Assembly (NCBI GenBank): GCA_948567375.1
Contig: OX419756.1
Coordinates: forward strand, 53,608,552 to 53,672,551
Direction of reading: 5' to 3'
DNA: 64,000 nucleotides
Source: Lunularia cruciata
Taxonomy: Eukaryota; Streptophyta; Marchantiopsida; Lunulariales; Lunulariaceae
A program made the position numbers and the translations under genes. Shown here in pieces: positions 1-10,162 of this stretch; position 1 is the stretch's first letter; each line of letters opens with the position of its first letter. The notes under the pieces were generated by a model. It saw nothing but the letters and a program-made list of their open reading frames with translations. It searched no databases and had not been told where the DNA came from.

Positions 1-1025
1 CCAGGTAATGGCTTGGGCATCGGAGTAACCCACCACCCCCGATTGCTTGGGAACTCGGTTCAGTAGTGCCATGAACCGCTCAGAGTAGTCTCTCAACTTC
101 TCCTTCTTGCCACAGTCCAAATCGTTCAGTGCCGCGAAGACACTTGTATCGTAGTCCACTTCCCGGAATCGTTCCAGGAAGTTGTTTCTCAAGTCTGCCC
201 CGTCCGCTGGTACAAACCCCTTCTGGGTCACATGGGTGTACCAGCTCCGAGCTTTCTTGCAGAGCAGACTTGGGAAAATTCTCAGTCGATCCGCCGAGTC
301 ATGCTCCTTGTTAGCAAAGGAGATGACTTGAATTCTTTGATGAATTCATCGGGGTCTTCGTCTTGTTTTGTCCCCTTGTACTTCTTATAGGCGTGTCGGG
401 TGACAAGAAGCAAAGTCATCTTTTGATGCACTGGGATCGGCTGAGGTAATGTGGAACTTGACAGAACTGAAGGATTGGTTGGAATTGACGCCGTGTTGTC
501 AGCCCAGGGATTCCAATTTGTCAAGTTCAAGGTGGGTTCTTCTCTGACAATTTCTGCTATGAGGGTGTCGACTTCAACCCGAGTGGAAGATTCAGGATCA
601 ACACCTTTGATTGGTTCTTCAAAATTCCTTTGGGACAACCGAGGAATTTTTTGTAGAAGATGTTGACACTCATCTTCAGTAAGTGTTCTTGCTATCTTTT
701 CTCGAACAAAGGTCTTCAAGGAAACAACTTCCTTTATAGCTCTAGGGGAAGTTGGTGTACTGGGCCGCAATGCATATGTTTGCTCACTTGATTCTTTCTT
801 CTTCTTGGAAGAAGAGGGAGATGCAAAGTAGCCTTGCCAACCGCCTTTGCGTTTCTTGTGGTCAAGTTCTTGCAAGGCTTCTTGCACTTTGTGAAGGAGT
901 TGAAACTCCAATGCCTCTCGTTCAGTTTTGTCAATGATGGATGGGACGTTCATACGTTCATCTTCTTCATGCTGAAGTGCTCGTCTTTGAGCTCTCTCTT
1001 CTTGTTGTTCTCTCAATGCAGACAT
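1..1025 (-). pseudogene. gag: Gag of family A (5' part of the gene, cut by the window edge)
   Basis: The nucleocapsid precursor starts at 1025 (MSALREQQEERAQRR) about 65 bases after the PBS, the expected place for gag. A charged, helical N-terminal region is followed by a Trp/Tyr-containing retrotransposon Gag core (SWYTHVTQKGF..., then LRDYSERFMALLN). The frame is open to about 282. A frameshift near 310-345 moves the reading frame, and the rest (to position 1) is read in another frame. Homologous gags lie at 19611-21235 and 45593-50950, and the N-terminal motif is shared by all three. Zinc knuckles would lie beyond the window edge. The assignment to Gag is firm; the copy is non-functional because of the frameshift. 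Confidence 0.85.
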
Positions 1026-1090
1026 TCATATTGCGTTGCTACCCAATTTCCTATTTGGCTTCGTATTCTTCCACTTCCGAGATTTGTATC

Positions 1091-1106
1091 CTTGGCAGCG
1101 GCACCA
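1091..1106 (-). other. Primer-binding site, family A
   Basis: Minus strand reads TGGTGCCGCTGCCAAG, beginning 7 bases inside the LTR end. TGG complements the CCA tail of a tRNA, which is the hallmark of a PBS. I cannot name the tRNA with confidence. The A1 and A4 copies carry close variants. Confidence 0.75.
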
Positions 1107-1113
1107 AAAATCA

Positions 1114-4100
1114 TGTGACAACCTGGCAAATATCACTTTTGCAATAATCGGGTAAGTAAAGTTCATTCCTGTAGAGATACGAGTCAAAATTGGTCAAATA
1201 CGAAGCAAAGTAACAATTTCAGTTCTTCTTGAGTTCTTCTTTAGTCTCTCAGGTAGAAACCATACCCAGAAGAGAGTAACAAGCACTGCCTCACAGTCTT
1301 GTCACAAATTCACACTCCTTAATCACAAATCCTTCAATTCTTTCCAAACAATCTTGATTGTGATGATTCAGGCTCTCCCAAAAACGGCACTTCACTGCAA
1401 AACAACTTCGCCTCAGAATTGTGTTCCACCCCTTCACTGAAGGCACAACTTCCTCGATCAAAATTGCTTCACATCAACTTTGCACTGCACTCACAAATGC
1501 ACAATACTACCAACACTACAATTCCTCTCAAATCTGTCAAGGCATTGCTTCGATCGCACTTCACTCAGGATCAAACACACAGAATGAAGATCAAGGCTAT
1601 GGAATCCAACATCCAACAAGCACTTTAACTTGCACTTTGAATTTCTTCAAACACTCACAACCATAGATACAAAGTTGATACTCAGAATCAAGCTCAAGCA
1701 ACAATCACTCCTTCATAGCACTTTGCTTTATCTATTCTCAGAAATTATGAGCACTGAACAACAATTTCCTGCAAATGCTATTCTTAAATAGTGAAGCAAT
1801 CAATAGTTCTAACAACTATACCGTTTCTACAACAACTGTTCTAACCTGCAGATCCAAAATGGCAATGCACCTCTTCATATCTGCTCCTTCAAATCTTAAA
1901 TCTATTACTACTCCAATCCGATGTCTACTTCTTCTTCAGCTTTCAAACCCGAACCCAAAGTAATCTTACTTCCTACTACTCTGTCCTTGGGTTTTAGATC
2001 TTCTACCTCTTCTACTTGATCAAGCAATTCTCTTTCCTGATCTGTAATTCCACTAGTGGGTAATCTTTCTAACTCCTTATCTCCTTACCTACTCTTCTCT
2101 AATGTCTCTGATGGCAACTCCAAAGACATTTGCACTCCTATGTTATCTACTTCGGGTTTTGCTTTAATATCCCTCCGAAGTTTTGCTAGCTCTACTTTCA
2201 CTAAGTCTAATCTAATGGAAATGTTATCCTCTACCTCCAAAACCTTTCTATCTACACGAGCTCTTAATTTGATTAACAAGGCATTCATCTCAATGTCCTT
2301 TGCTTGTCTTTGCCTCGTCTCCTGCACCAACAACTTCAACTCGTGTAGTCGCGCTTCTTCAATTCAAACATTGGCCAGTGTACTTAACATGGCGTTTACT
2401 CTGAGGACTATCTCCTGCAATGGCTCCAATCTTGTCTTCCTTTCTCATTCCCGATCTGCAAGCCATTCCTCTCTGTACATTGCCAACTCTTCCTCAAATT
2501 TGGCTTTCACCGATTCCTTCTCTTTCTCTTCCTAATTACAAAGTAACTCTTGTAATCTCTCTTCTTCTCTATATCTCGCAGCCAACTCTTGTTGCCAAAG
2601 TTGCTTCTTCTCCTCCATACTCTCCATCACTCTATCGAGCTCTTGATCCTTTGCTGCTACCCTCGCCATAGCATGAATAAGCTCTACCCTTGAATCAACA
2701 AATTGCTGCTTCAAGATTTCGTATTCAGCTACCTGTCTCTCTCTTGCAATATCACTCTTCCTCACAAGATCCTCTCGATAGCTCACCTCCCTCTTCAGGT
2801 CTTCAATTACCTGACTTCTCTCTACTGCCTCCGCTCCCAGTACTTCTCTCTCCTCCTCACCTCGGGTTACACTCCTCTTCAACTCCAAGTTCTCTTCTTC
2901 TAATCTTGCTACCACCTGTAATATCGTCTTTACCTTGGGACAAGTCGACTACATCTCCTTCTTCTTCTGCTCCAACTTCACCAACAGCGGGCAAACTACT
3001 TCTCGCAGGTACTCCACTCCATCACTGGCAACTTCTTCCTCCCACAGAGTGGTCTCTCTTTTCTCCTCGTGTTCTCCTGATACTTGCCTTCTTCTCTAGA
3101 GTCTTTGTATCGGGATTGATGCTTCACTGCCCGAGCTCTCTTCTACCTCTGCCTTCACTCAACTCAGTCCCGCCTCACACTTTGCCTTACGTCGCGAGCA
3201 AACTCCTCACTGCACTGCAATCTTCTTCTCCTTTGGCACCGGTACTTTGTCTTCCAGTGCTGTATTGTCTTCGGCTTCTACCTTGGCTTGCACTTCTTCT
3301 TCGTATTCTTCAGCCACTGGCGCCGAGGTCATCACTCCACCATCCTCACTATCACTACTCGTATCTCCACTCTCTAGTGTCTGCTCAGGTTCTTCCTCAT
3401 GTTCCGAGTCCTCCGTCTTGAGCTCGGCCTCGCCTTTTGAGTCTTCATCTTCTGACTCAATTACCACCATTCCTTGCCTTGGGTTACTTCTCTGCATCTT
3501 CCGAGGTTTCTTGTTTTCTTCAGCTTCTGCTTGCCGAGTCCTCTTCTTTGTCGGGATACTCACTACGACCTCCACATTTTTCCCTGTTTTCATGTAGTAG
3601 TCGTCCGTGCTCTGGATTTGGAGAATGTATTGCTGCTCCTCGACATCGACCTCCTTTTGCACATCAGGATGGAAGTGCGACACCATCTGATTCCGCTCCA
3701 CCGAGTTCAGCAAATTGAGCCCGAGGTAGAAGTGCGCAGCAAACGGCACAATGTAATGTGGAGGCGACTTACCTCGCAAATTCCACACCATCTGGCTCGT
3801 TCTCCCGTAAAAACACCTTGCCCAATTAATTGGTTCTCCTGCAAACAATTTGTGAAAGAACACCGCTTGGTGTTTCATCACATATGTTGTTCTCTCCGGC
3901 TTCAGGATTGCCATCAAAGCACTCACAATTCCTCTCTTGACAGGGTCTTTGTAACTTTCTACCTTGTACCCATTCTTTGTTCTCTTCAACAAGAAGGCAT
4001 CTCTCACCTCTTGAGTTTCTTGGACTATCTCTCCTTTTCCAAGAATGTGGCTCTCTGCTCCAAGCCCGCCTCCTTCCCGAGTACAAGTCTCCAATCCGAC

Positions 4101-4876
4101 TCTGTCCAGCAAGCCGGATTTCCTCTCTTCCCTTCCTCCTTGGGTCCATCGAGACACTTACTCTCAATGATCTCTCTCATGAATCCTGGAAAACTTACGT
4201 TCCAGTTGCATGCCAGAAAGGTGATCCAAAGTCGACTCAAGACTTAGATCCTTGCTACTACATCTAATCTCCGAATCGCATGATTTCTCACTGCGAATTT
4301 GGAGTTCTTCTTCCCTCCTCCCATCTCTTCTGCTTTCTCACTTTCTCTCAATTTCACTCTCACGACTTCTTCCTTACACACTAACACGAGCCCAACTCTA
4401 TTTCCCTTTCTCCGATCACCTGCAAGACGACTCCTCAACAGCGAAGGAAAATTGCTTGGCATTTCGTCATTGCAATTTTGATTTTTATAGAGTTGTGCTT
4501 CTTTGTCTTCCGTCACTTTGAGTTTCTACCAAGAAATCACACCTCCGGCGTGCACCTGTCACTATCAATCAACCTTCGCGCGTATGAGCCGCCAGTTTTG
4601 AAACGGCTCTTTCTTGAATTTCTTGCCCTGACAACAGGTTGTTAGACTGTCTTTGCCTCGGGTTGAGCTCCCTCCCAATCCAAAGACAATTTACTTCATA
4701 TCGTTTGCTGATAGGGCATTTCCGAGTACTTTGCCTTATGACCCAAAGTCACTTTACTTTGGGTTTCAACCCGAAGACTCTTTTGTTTGCCTTCTTCAGC
4801 CATATAGGCGCAATCCGACTTCTCTATACACTTCTTCTCCTTTATTCTGAAAAAAGCAAAAAATGTGGGCACCACA
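1114..4876 (-). repeat. Family A LTR, 3763 bp, between two internal regions
   Basis: On the minus strand it starts TGTGGTGCCCACATTT at 4876 and ends TTGTCACA at 1114, matching the ends of the solo LTR 5488-9268, which is defined by its target duplication. A polypurine tract precedes it (4877-4889) and a PBS follows it (1091-1106). It therefore serves as 3' LTR of one unit and 5' LTR of the next. It contains the U3 reading frame described separately, a TATA box upstream of that frame (near 4489) and a second TATA-like site near its 3' end (about 1785). Confidence 0.9.
1912..4462 (-). pseudogene. LTR-encoded coiled-coil protein (copy in the A2 LTR)
   Basis: The frame starts at 4462 (MPSNFPSLLRSRLAGDR) and its homologous end is EVDIGLE-stop at 1912. 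The stretch 3207-4157 is open for 316 codons. It includes the conserved core (ERTTYVMKHQAVFFHKLF, GEPINWARCF, HYIVPFAAHFYLGLNLLN, HFHPD), a basic cluster (KKRTRQ) and a Ser/Glu-rich acidic region. The coiled-coil part is open at 2532-2915 and 2085-2339. Stops and frameshifts lie between, so this copy is dead. Length and order match the solo LTR copy at 5903-8476. I see no signal peptide or membrane segment. Function is unknown. Confidence 0.75.
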
Positions 4877-4889
4877 TACCCCCTTCCTC
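4877..4889 (-). other. Polypurine tract, family A
   Basis: Minus strand reads GAGGAAGGGGGTA directly before the LTR start. A4 has GAGGGAGGGGGTA at 55140-55152 in the same place. This is the plus-strand primer of reverse transcription. Confidence 0.8.
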
Positions 4890-5482
4890 AAATGTGAGCA
4901 TCCCCGCGAACATAGATCTTGGGTGTCTTAGAAACTTCTGAGTCCATGGTCCAATATCGCCGAACTCTCCACCCATTTACTCAAGTGGCAAAAGAATTAC
5001 CTTCCAAGTCAACAAGCTGCATAGATCCGTTTTCGTAAAGATGAAGAACTCGATAGGGACCCATCCATCTCAAATGCAACTTGCCTAGAAAAAATATTTG
5101 GCGATTGTCATATAACAAAACCAAATCCCCTTCTCGTACAATCACAAGCTTGATCCTCTTATCGTGCCTGACTTTCCTCTGTGCTTGTAATTCTTTCTTG
5201 GTTTGCATTGCATTGTCTCTTTTCTCTTCTAACCACATTAGTTGATGAATCCGAAGATCCTGACTTTCTTCCTCCGACATTTGTTCTTTGCACAGAACCC
5301 AATATGTCGGAACTTCAAATTCAATTGGCAGTATGGGATGCAAGCCATATGTCAAGAAGTATGGAGTTTGTTTGGTTGTAATCTTCTCTGTCATTTGATA
5401 TGCCCACAACGCTGCTGGTAATTTTGTATCGCAGTCATAGGCATAATTGACAATCACCTTATTCAAAATTTTACAAAGTAAC
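4890..5482 (-). pseudogene. pol: Integrase C-terminal part, element A2 (distal exon of a split gene)
   Basis: Open from about 5488 to 4981. Motifs are CKILNKVIVNYAYD, LPAALWAYQMTEKITTKQTP, FLTYGLHPILPIEFEVPTY and a C-terminal GDLVLLYDN...LRWMGPYRVLHLY. This is the region after the catalytic core of a Ty3/gypsy integrase, ending in a GPY/F-like module without chromodomain. It continues the integrase of 9274-10162. The two halves are separated by the solo LTR, whose 5-bp target duplication falls within the codons before LLCKIL. About 90 bases between the frame end and the PPT are untranslated 3' internal sequence. Confidence 0.85.
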
Positions 5483-5487
5483 CCATC
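5483..5487. repeat. Target-site duplication CCATC, left copy
   Basis: CCATC immediately before the solo LTR; the same five bases follow it at 9269-9273. Other A copies have one uninterrupted version here. Confidence 0.9.
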
Positions 5488-5875
5488 TGTGGTGCCCACA
5501 TTTTTTGTTTTTTTCAAAATAAAGCAGAAGAAGTGTATAGAGAAGTCGGATTGCGCCTGGTTGGCCAAAGAAGACAACGAAAACTGTCTTCGGGGTGAAA
5601 CCCGAAGTAAAGTGACCTCAGGTCATAAGGCGAAGTACTCTGAAATGCCGTGTCAGCAAACGATACGAAGGAAATTGTCTTCGGATTGGGGGGGAAGCTC
5701 AACCCGAGGCAAAGACAGTCTAACAACCTTTCGTCGGGGCAAGAAATTCAAGAAGGGGCATTTTCAAAATTGGCGGCTCATACGTGTGAAGGTGAGGCGA
5801 CAGTAACGGGTGCATGCAGGAGGTGTGATTTCTCGGTAGAAACTCGAAGTGACGGAAGACAAAGAAGTGCAACTC

Positions 5876-5884
5876 TATAAAAAT
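5876..5884 (+). promoter_or_regulatory. TATA box upstream of the LTR reading frame
   Basis: TATAAAAAT lies 27 bases before the start codon at 5903. It is kept in the minus-strand copies near 4489, 10858 and 32437 (CTATAAAAATC), and is changed to CTATGAAAATC near 46085. Position and conservation suggest a promoter for the LTR gene. With usual spacing the transcript would start very close to this ATG, so the true start could be a later Met. Confidence 0.45.
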
Positions 5885-5902
5885 TGAAACTGCAACGACG
5901 AA

Positions 5903-8476
5903 ATGTCGAGCAATTTTCCTTCGCCATTGAGGAGTCGTCTTGCAGGTGATCGGGGAAAGGGACATAGCGTTGGCCTCGGGTTAGTGCGTAAGGGAGAAGT
6001 CAAGAGAGAGAAATCGAGAGACCAAAGGAAAGCAGAAGAGATGGGAGGAGGGAAGAAGAACTCCGAATTTGCAGTGAGAAATCATGCAATTCGGAGATTA
6101 GATGTAGTAGCAAGGATCGAAGTCTTGAGCCGACTTCGGATCACCTTTCTGGCATAGAATTGGAACGTAAGTTTTCCAGGATTCATGACAGAAATCATTG
6201 AGAGTAAATGTCTCGATGGTCCCGAGGAAGAAGGGAAGAAAGGAAATCCGGCTCGCTGGACAGAGTCGGATTGGAGACTTGTACTTGGGAAGGAGGCAGG
6301 CTCGGAGCAGGGGGCCACGTTCTTGGGGAAAGGAGAGATAGCTCAAGAAACACAGGAGGTGAGAGAAGCCTTCTCGTTGAAGAGGACGAAGAATGGGTAT
6401 AAAGTTGAGAGTTATAAGGACCCAGTGAGGAGGGGAATTGTGAGTGCACTAATGGCCTTCCTGAAGCCGGAGAGAACTACCTATGTGATGAAACACCAAG
6501 CGGTGTTCTTTCACAAGTTATTTGCAGGAGAACCGATAAATTGGGCAAGGTGCTTTCACGGAAGAGCAAGGCAGATGGTGTGGAATCTGTGAGATAAGTC
6601 GCCTCCACACTACATCGTACCATTTGCAGCCCTCTTTTACCTCGGGTTAAATCTGCTCAATGTTGCTGAGTGTAATTGAATGGTGTCTCATTTTCACCCT
6701 GATTTGAGAAGAGAAGTCGACACGGAGGAGCAGCAATACATTCTCCAAATCCGGAGCGCAGACGATTACTACGCGAAGACAGGGAAGAACGTGGAGGTCG
6801 TTGAAAGTACCCCGACAAAGAAGAGAACTCGGCAAGCAGACGCCAAAGAAAACAAGAAACCTCGGAAGATGCAGAAAAATAACCCGAGGCGAGGAATGGT
6901 GGTGATTGAGTCGGAAGATGAAGACTCAAAAGGCGAAGCCGAGCTCAAGACGGAGGACTCAGAACGTGAGGAGGAACCTGAGCTGACACTGCAGAGTGGA
7001 GATACAAGCAGTGATAGTGAAGTCGGTGGAGAAATGACCTCGGCACCAACGCCTGAAGAATACGAAGAAGAAATTCAAGCCGAGGTAAAAGCCAAAGACA
7101 ATGCAGCGCTGGAAGACGAAGTACCGGTGCTCGAGGAGAAGAAGATCGCAGTACAGCGAGGAATTCGCTCGAGACGTAAGGCGAAGGGGGAAGCGGGACC
7201 GAGTAGAGTGAAAGAAGAAGTAGAAGGAAGCTCGGGCAGTGAAGCATCAATTCCGATACGAAGGCTCTAGAGAAGAAGGCGAGAATCGGGAAAACACGAA
7301 GAAAGAAGAGAGACTACTCCGAGAGAGGACAAAGGTATCATGAATGGAGTAGATTACCTGCAGGTGGTAGTATGCCCGCTGTTGGTGAAGTTGGAGAAGA
7401 AGAAGAAGGAGATGCAGTAGACTTGTCCAGAGGTAAAGATTGTATTGCAGGTGGTATCGAAATTAGAAGAAGAAAACTCGGAGTTGAAGAAGAGTATAAC
7501 TCGAGGTGAGAAGGAGAGAGAAGTACAGCAAGTGGAATCAGTGTAGAGAAGTCAGGTAATCGAAGACCTGAGGAGAGAATTGAGCTATCGAGAGGATCTT
7601 GCGAGGAAGAGTGACGTCGTAAGGGAGAGACAAGTAGCTGAATTTGAAATCTTGAAGCAGCAGTTTGCTGATTCAAGAGTAGAGCTCATCCATGCTATGG
7701 CGAGAGTAGCATCGAAGGATCAAGAGCTCGATCGAGTGATGGAGAGTATGGAGGAGAAGAAGCAACTCTGGCAGCGAGAGTTGGCTGCGAGATATGGAGA
7801 AGAAGAGAGATTACGAGACTTACTTCGTAATCAAGAAGAAAAGGTTGCACAGAAGGAGAAAGAGAAGGACGCGGTGAAGGCCGAATTCGAAGAAGAGTTG
7901 GCGATGTACAGAGAGGAATGGCTTGCAGATTGGGAACAAGAAAGGAAGACAAGATTAGAGCCATTGCAGGAGATAGTCCTCAGGGTAAACGCGATGCTAA
8001 GTACAGAGACCAGCGTTCGAATTGAAGAAACGCGTCTGCACGAGTTGAACCTGTTAGTGCAGGAGACGAGGCAAAGGCAAGCGAAAGATACAGATTTGAA
8101 TGCCTTGTTGATTAAATTGAGAACTCGTGTAGATAGGAAGATCTTAGAAGTAGAAGACAATATCACGATTAGATTGGACTTAGTAAGAATAGAGTTAGAA
8201 AAGCTTTGGCAGGATGTTAAAGCAAAACCCGACGTAGATGACATCGGGATCCAAATGTCTTCGGAGTTGGCTTCAGCAACAGTAGAGAAGAGTGGGTCGA
8301 AAGATGAAGAGTTAGATAGATTACCCGCTAGTGCAATTTCAGATCAGGAAAGAGAATTGCTGGATCTGGTAGAAGATGTAAGAGTTGTGAAACCCGAGGA
8401 CAGAATAGTAGGAAGTAAGATTACTTTGGGTTTGGGTTTGAAAGCCGAGGAAGAAGTAGACATCGGATCGGATTAG
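5903..8476 (+). pseudogene. LTR-encoded coiled-coil protein, about 857 codons, best full-length copy
   Basis: One single frame runs from ATG 5903 to TAG 8474-8476 and is broken only by in-frame stops (near 6155, 6590, 6677, 7268, 7418 and 7544), with no frameshift that I detect. Rough layout: basic N-terminus 1-60; conserved globular part about 60-290 (MKHQAVFFHKLFAGEPINWA near 195, HFHPD near 264); basic cluster KKRTRQ near 307; Ser/Glu-rich acidic stretch about 333-413; basic RSRRKAKGE near 424; long heptad-rich coiled coil about 516-783; acidic tail ending EVDIGSD. The globular part weakly recalls the plant-transposon proteins found as extra ORFs in Athila/Tat-type elements. That resemblance is from memory. 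No signal peptide or membrane anchor is seen. It lies wholly inside U3. Function unknown. Confidence 0.8.
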
Positions 8477-8592
8477 TAACCGATTTGAGATTTGAAGGGG
8501 CAGATATGAAGAGGTGCATTGTCATTTCGGATCTGCAGGTTAGAACAGTTGTTGTAGAACGGTATAATTGTTAGAACTGTCGATTGCTTCAC

Positions 8593-8600
8593 TATTTAAG
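8593..8600 (+). promoter_or_regulatory. Second TATA-like box, probable U3/R promoter of family A
   Basis: TATTTAAG about 675 bases before the LTR end. Other copies have CAGTATTTAAGGGGAGCATTTG at the same place (42329, 44825, 48498). It is well placed to start the genomic RNA, making everything upstream, including the long frame, U3. Confidence 0.5.
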
Positions 8601-9268
8601 AGTGGCATTCGCAGGAACTTGTTGTTTAGTGCTCATTATTTCCGAGAATAGATAAAGCGAAGTGCTGTGAAGCAGTGCTCGTCGCTTGAGCTTGATTCTG
8701 AGTATCAACTTTGCAATTGTGTTTGTGAATGTTTGGAGAAATTTGAAGTGCAGTCAGAGTGCTTGTTGGATGTTGGATTCCACAGCCTTGATCTTCATTC
8801 TGTGTGTTTGATCCTGAGTGAAGTGCAATCGAAGCAATGCCTTGACAGATCTGAGAGGAATTGTAGTGTTGGTAGTATTCTGCATTTGTGAGTGCAGTGC
8901 GAAGTTGATGTGAAGCAATTTTGATCGAGGAAGTTGTGCCTTCAGTGGAAGGGTGGAACACAATTCTGAGGTGAAGTTGTTTTGCAGTGAAGTGCCGTTT
9001 TTGGGAGAGCCTGAATCATCACAATCAAGATTGTTTGGAAATAATTGATGGAGTTGTGATTTTGGAGAGTTAATTTGTGACAAGACTGCAAGTCAGTGCT
9101 TGTTACTCTCTTCTGGGTGTGGTTTCTACCTAAGAGACTAAAGAAGAACTCAAGAAGAACTGAAATTGTTACTTTGCTTTGTATTTAGACATTTCTGACT
9201 TGTATCTCTACGGGAACAAACTTTACTTACCCGATTACTGCAAAAGTGATATTTGCCGGGTTGTCACA

Positions 9269-9273
9269 CCATC
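9269..9273. repeat. Target-site duplication CCATC, right copy
   Basis: Matches 5483-5487 exactly. Confidence 0.9.
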
Positions 9274-10162
9274 CGCTTTTTTGGTTAAGCCATTTGCTTT
9301 TGGGTTGTAAGGAGTCGTCTTCCGATGTTTAATCTGAAAGTACTTGGTTAACGCCTCCATTACTGAGTTCAAAAAATGTGTGCCCCAGTCACTGACCAAT
9401 TCCAAAGGACACCCATATCGGGAGATGATGTTTCAAAAGAAAAATTCTGCCACAATTTATGCATCATCTCTGCGAGTTGCTTCCGCTTTGACCATCTTGG
9501 TAGCATAGTCAGTGCAAACCAAAATGTAGCGCTTTCTTCTGACTCGGGTCACTTGTTGAATGGGGCCCACAAAATCAATCCCCCATTTCTCAAATTGGGG
9601 CTAAAGGCAAAATTGGTCTCAAAGGCCATCAAGAAGTAGCCGTGGGCTTCCCTGTTCTTTGACAAGCATCACAACTTCGGATATGAGCATGTACATCTTT
9701 GTACATTGTAGGCCACCAATACCCTGCCGAAAGAATTTTCTTTATAGTATTCTTCAGAGCATAGTGTCCTCCCAATGCCTTGAAGTGTAAAGATTCAATT
9801 ACTCCTCCTACTTCGTATGACTCCAAGCATTGCCGAAGTACTTCGTCTTTGCTCATCTTAAATAAAATGTTGTGTTTAAGCTGGTACGGCCCCATCTTCC
9901 TGAGAAAGACTGCCCGCTGTTCCGGGTCCATCCCCTCAGGACAATGAAGAGTATTCAGATAATTATATTCAGCTGCATACCTCGTACTTCGCATTGCTGA
10001 AAAGTGATACAACTCTTTGTCAGAGAACCGATCATCAATTTCCCACTCCTGGTCTTGAGTCTCTAACCTGGATAGGAAGTCCACATTTGAATGCGAAGAC
10101 CCCTTCCTTACTTGTACAATATACATGAACTCTTGTAATAACAAGATCCATCTTGCAATTCG
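9274..10162 (-). pseudogene. pol: RNase H end and integrase N-terminal/catalytic part, element A2
   Basis: The frame 10162-9629 begins abruptly in the RNase H tail (RIARWILLLQEFMYIVQVRKG, SNVDFLSRLET). It then gives an integrase zinc-finger region (GGHYALKNTIKKILSAGYWW, HIRSCDACQRTGK), with the His and Cys residues kept. Downstream, to 9274, the catalytic core (FCGPHS..., LELVSDQ region) is read only with stops and shifts. The 5' edge joins LTR sequence at about 10160-10163, so protease, reverse transcriptase and most of RNase H are deleted. The 3' edge is the CCATC insertion site of the solo LTR. Confidence 0.8.

Larger units (their letters stand above)
5488..9268 (+). repeat. Solo LTR of family A, 3781 bp, inserted in the A2 integrase gene
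   Basis: Starts TGTGGTGCCCACATTT, ends CGGGTTGTCACA, and is flanked by perfect 5-bp repeats CCATC. No internal region lies between, so it is a solo LTR left by LTR-LTR recombination. Because the target (minus-strand integrase) continues on both sides, it fixes the true ends of the family A LTR and its length near 3.8 kb. It lies opposite in orientation to its host. Inside are a TATA box (5876), the long U3 frame (5903-8476), a second TATA-like box (8593), and an R/U5-like tail of about 640 bp that is strongly conserved among all copies. Confidence 0.95.

Noticed and set aside
2690-3421. Long plus-strand Leu/Ser/Pro-rich frame of 243 codons; similar ones at 3474-4247 and 6945-7250
   Set aside because: They lie antisense to the LTR-encoded protein and mirror its acidic and coiled-coil codons. 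Composition and lack of conservation mark them as shadows.
1114-4876. Idea that the LTR gene is a retroviral-type envelope
   Set aside because: No signal peptide, transmembrane segment or Cys-rich ectodomain is visible; the layout is acidic and coiled-coil.
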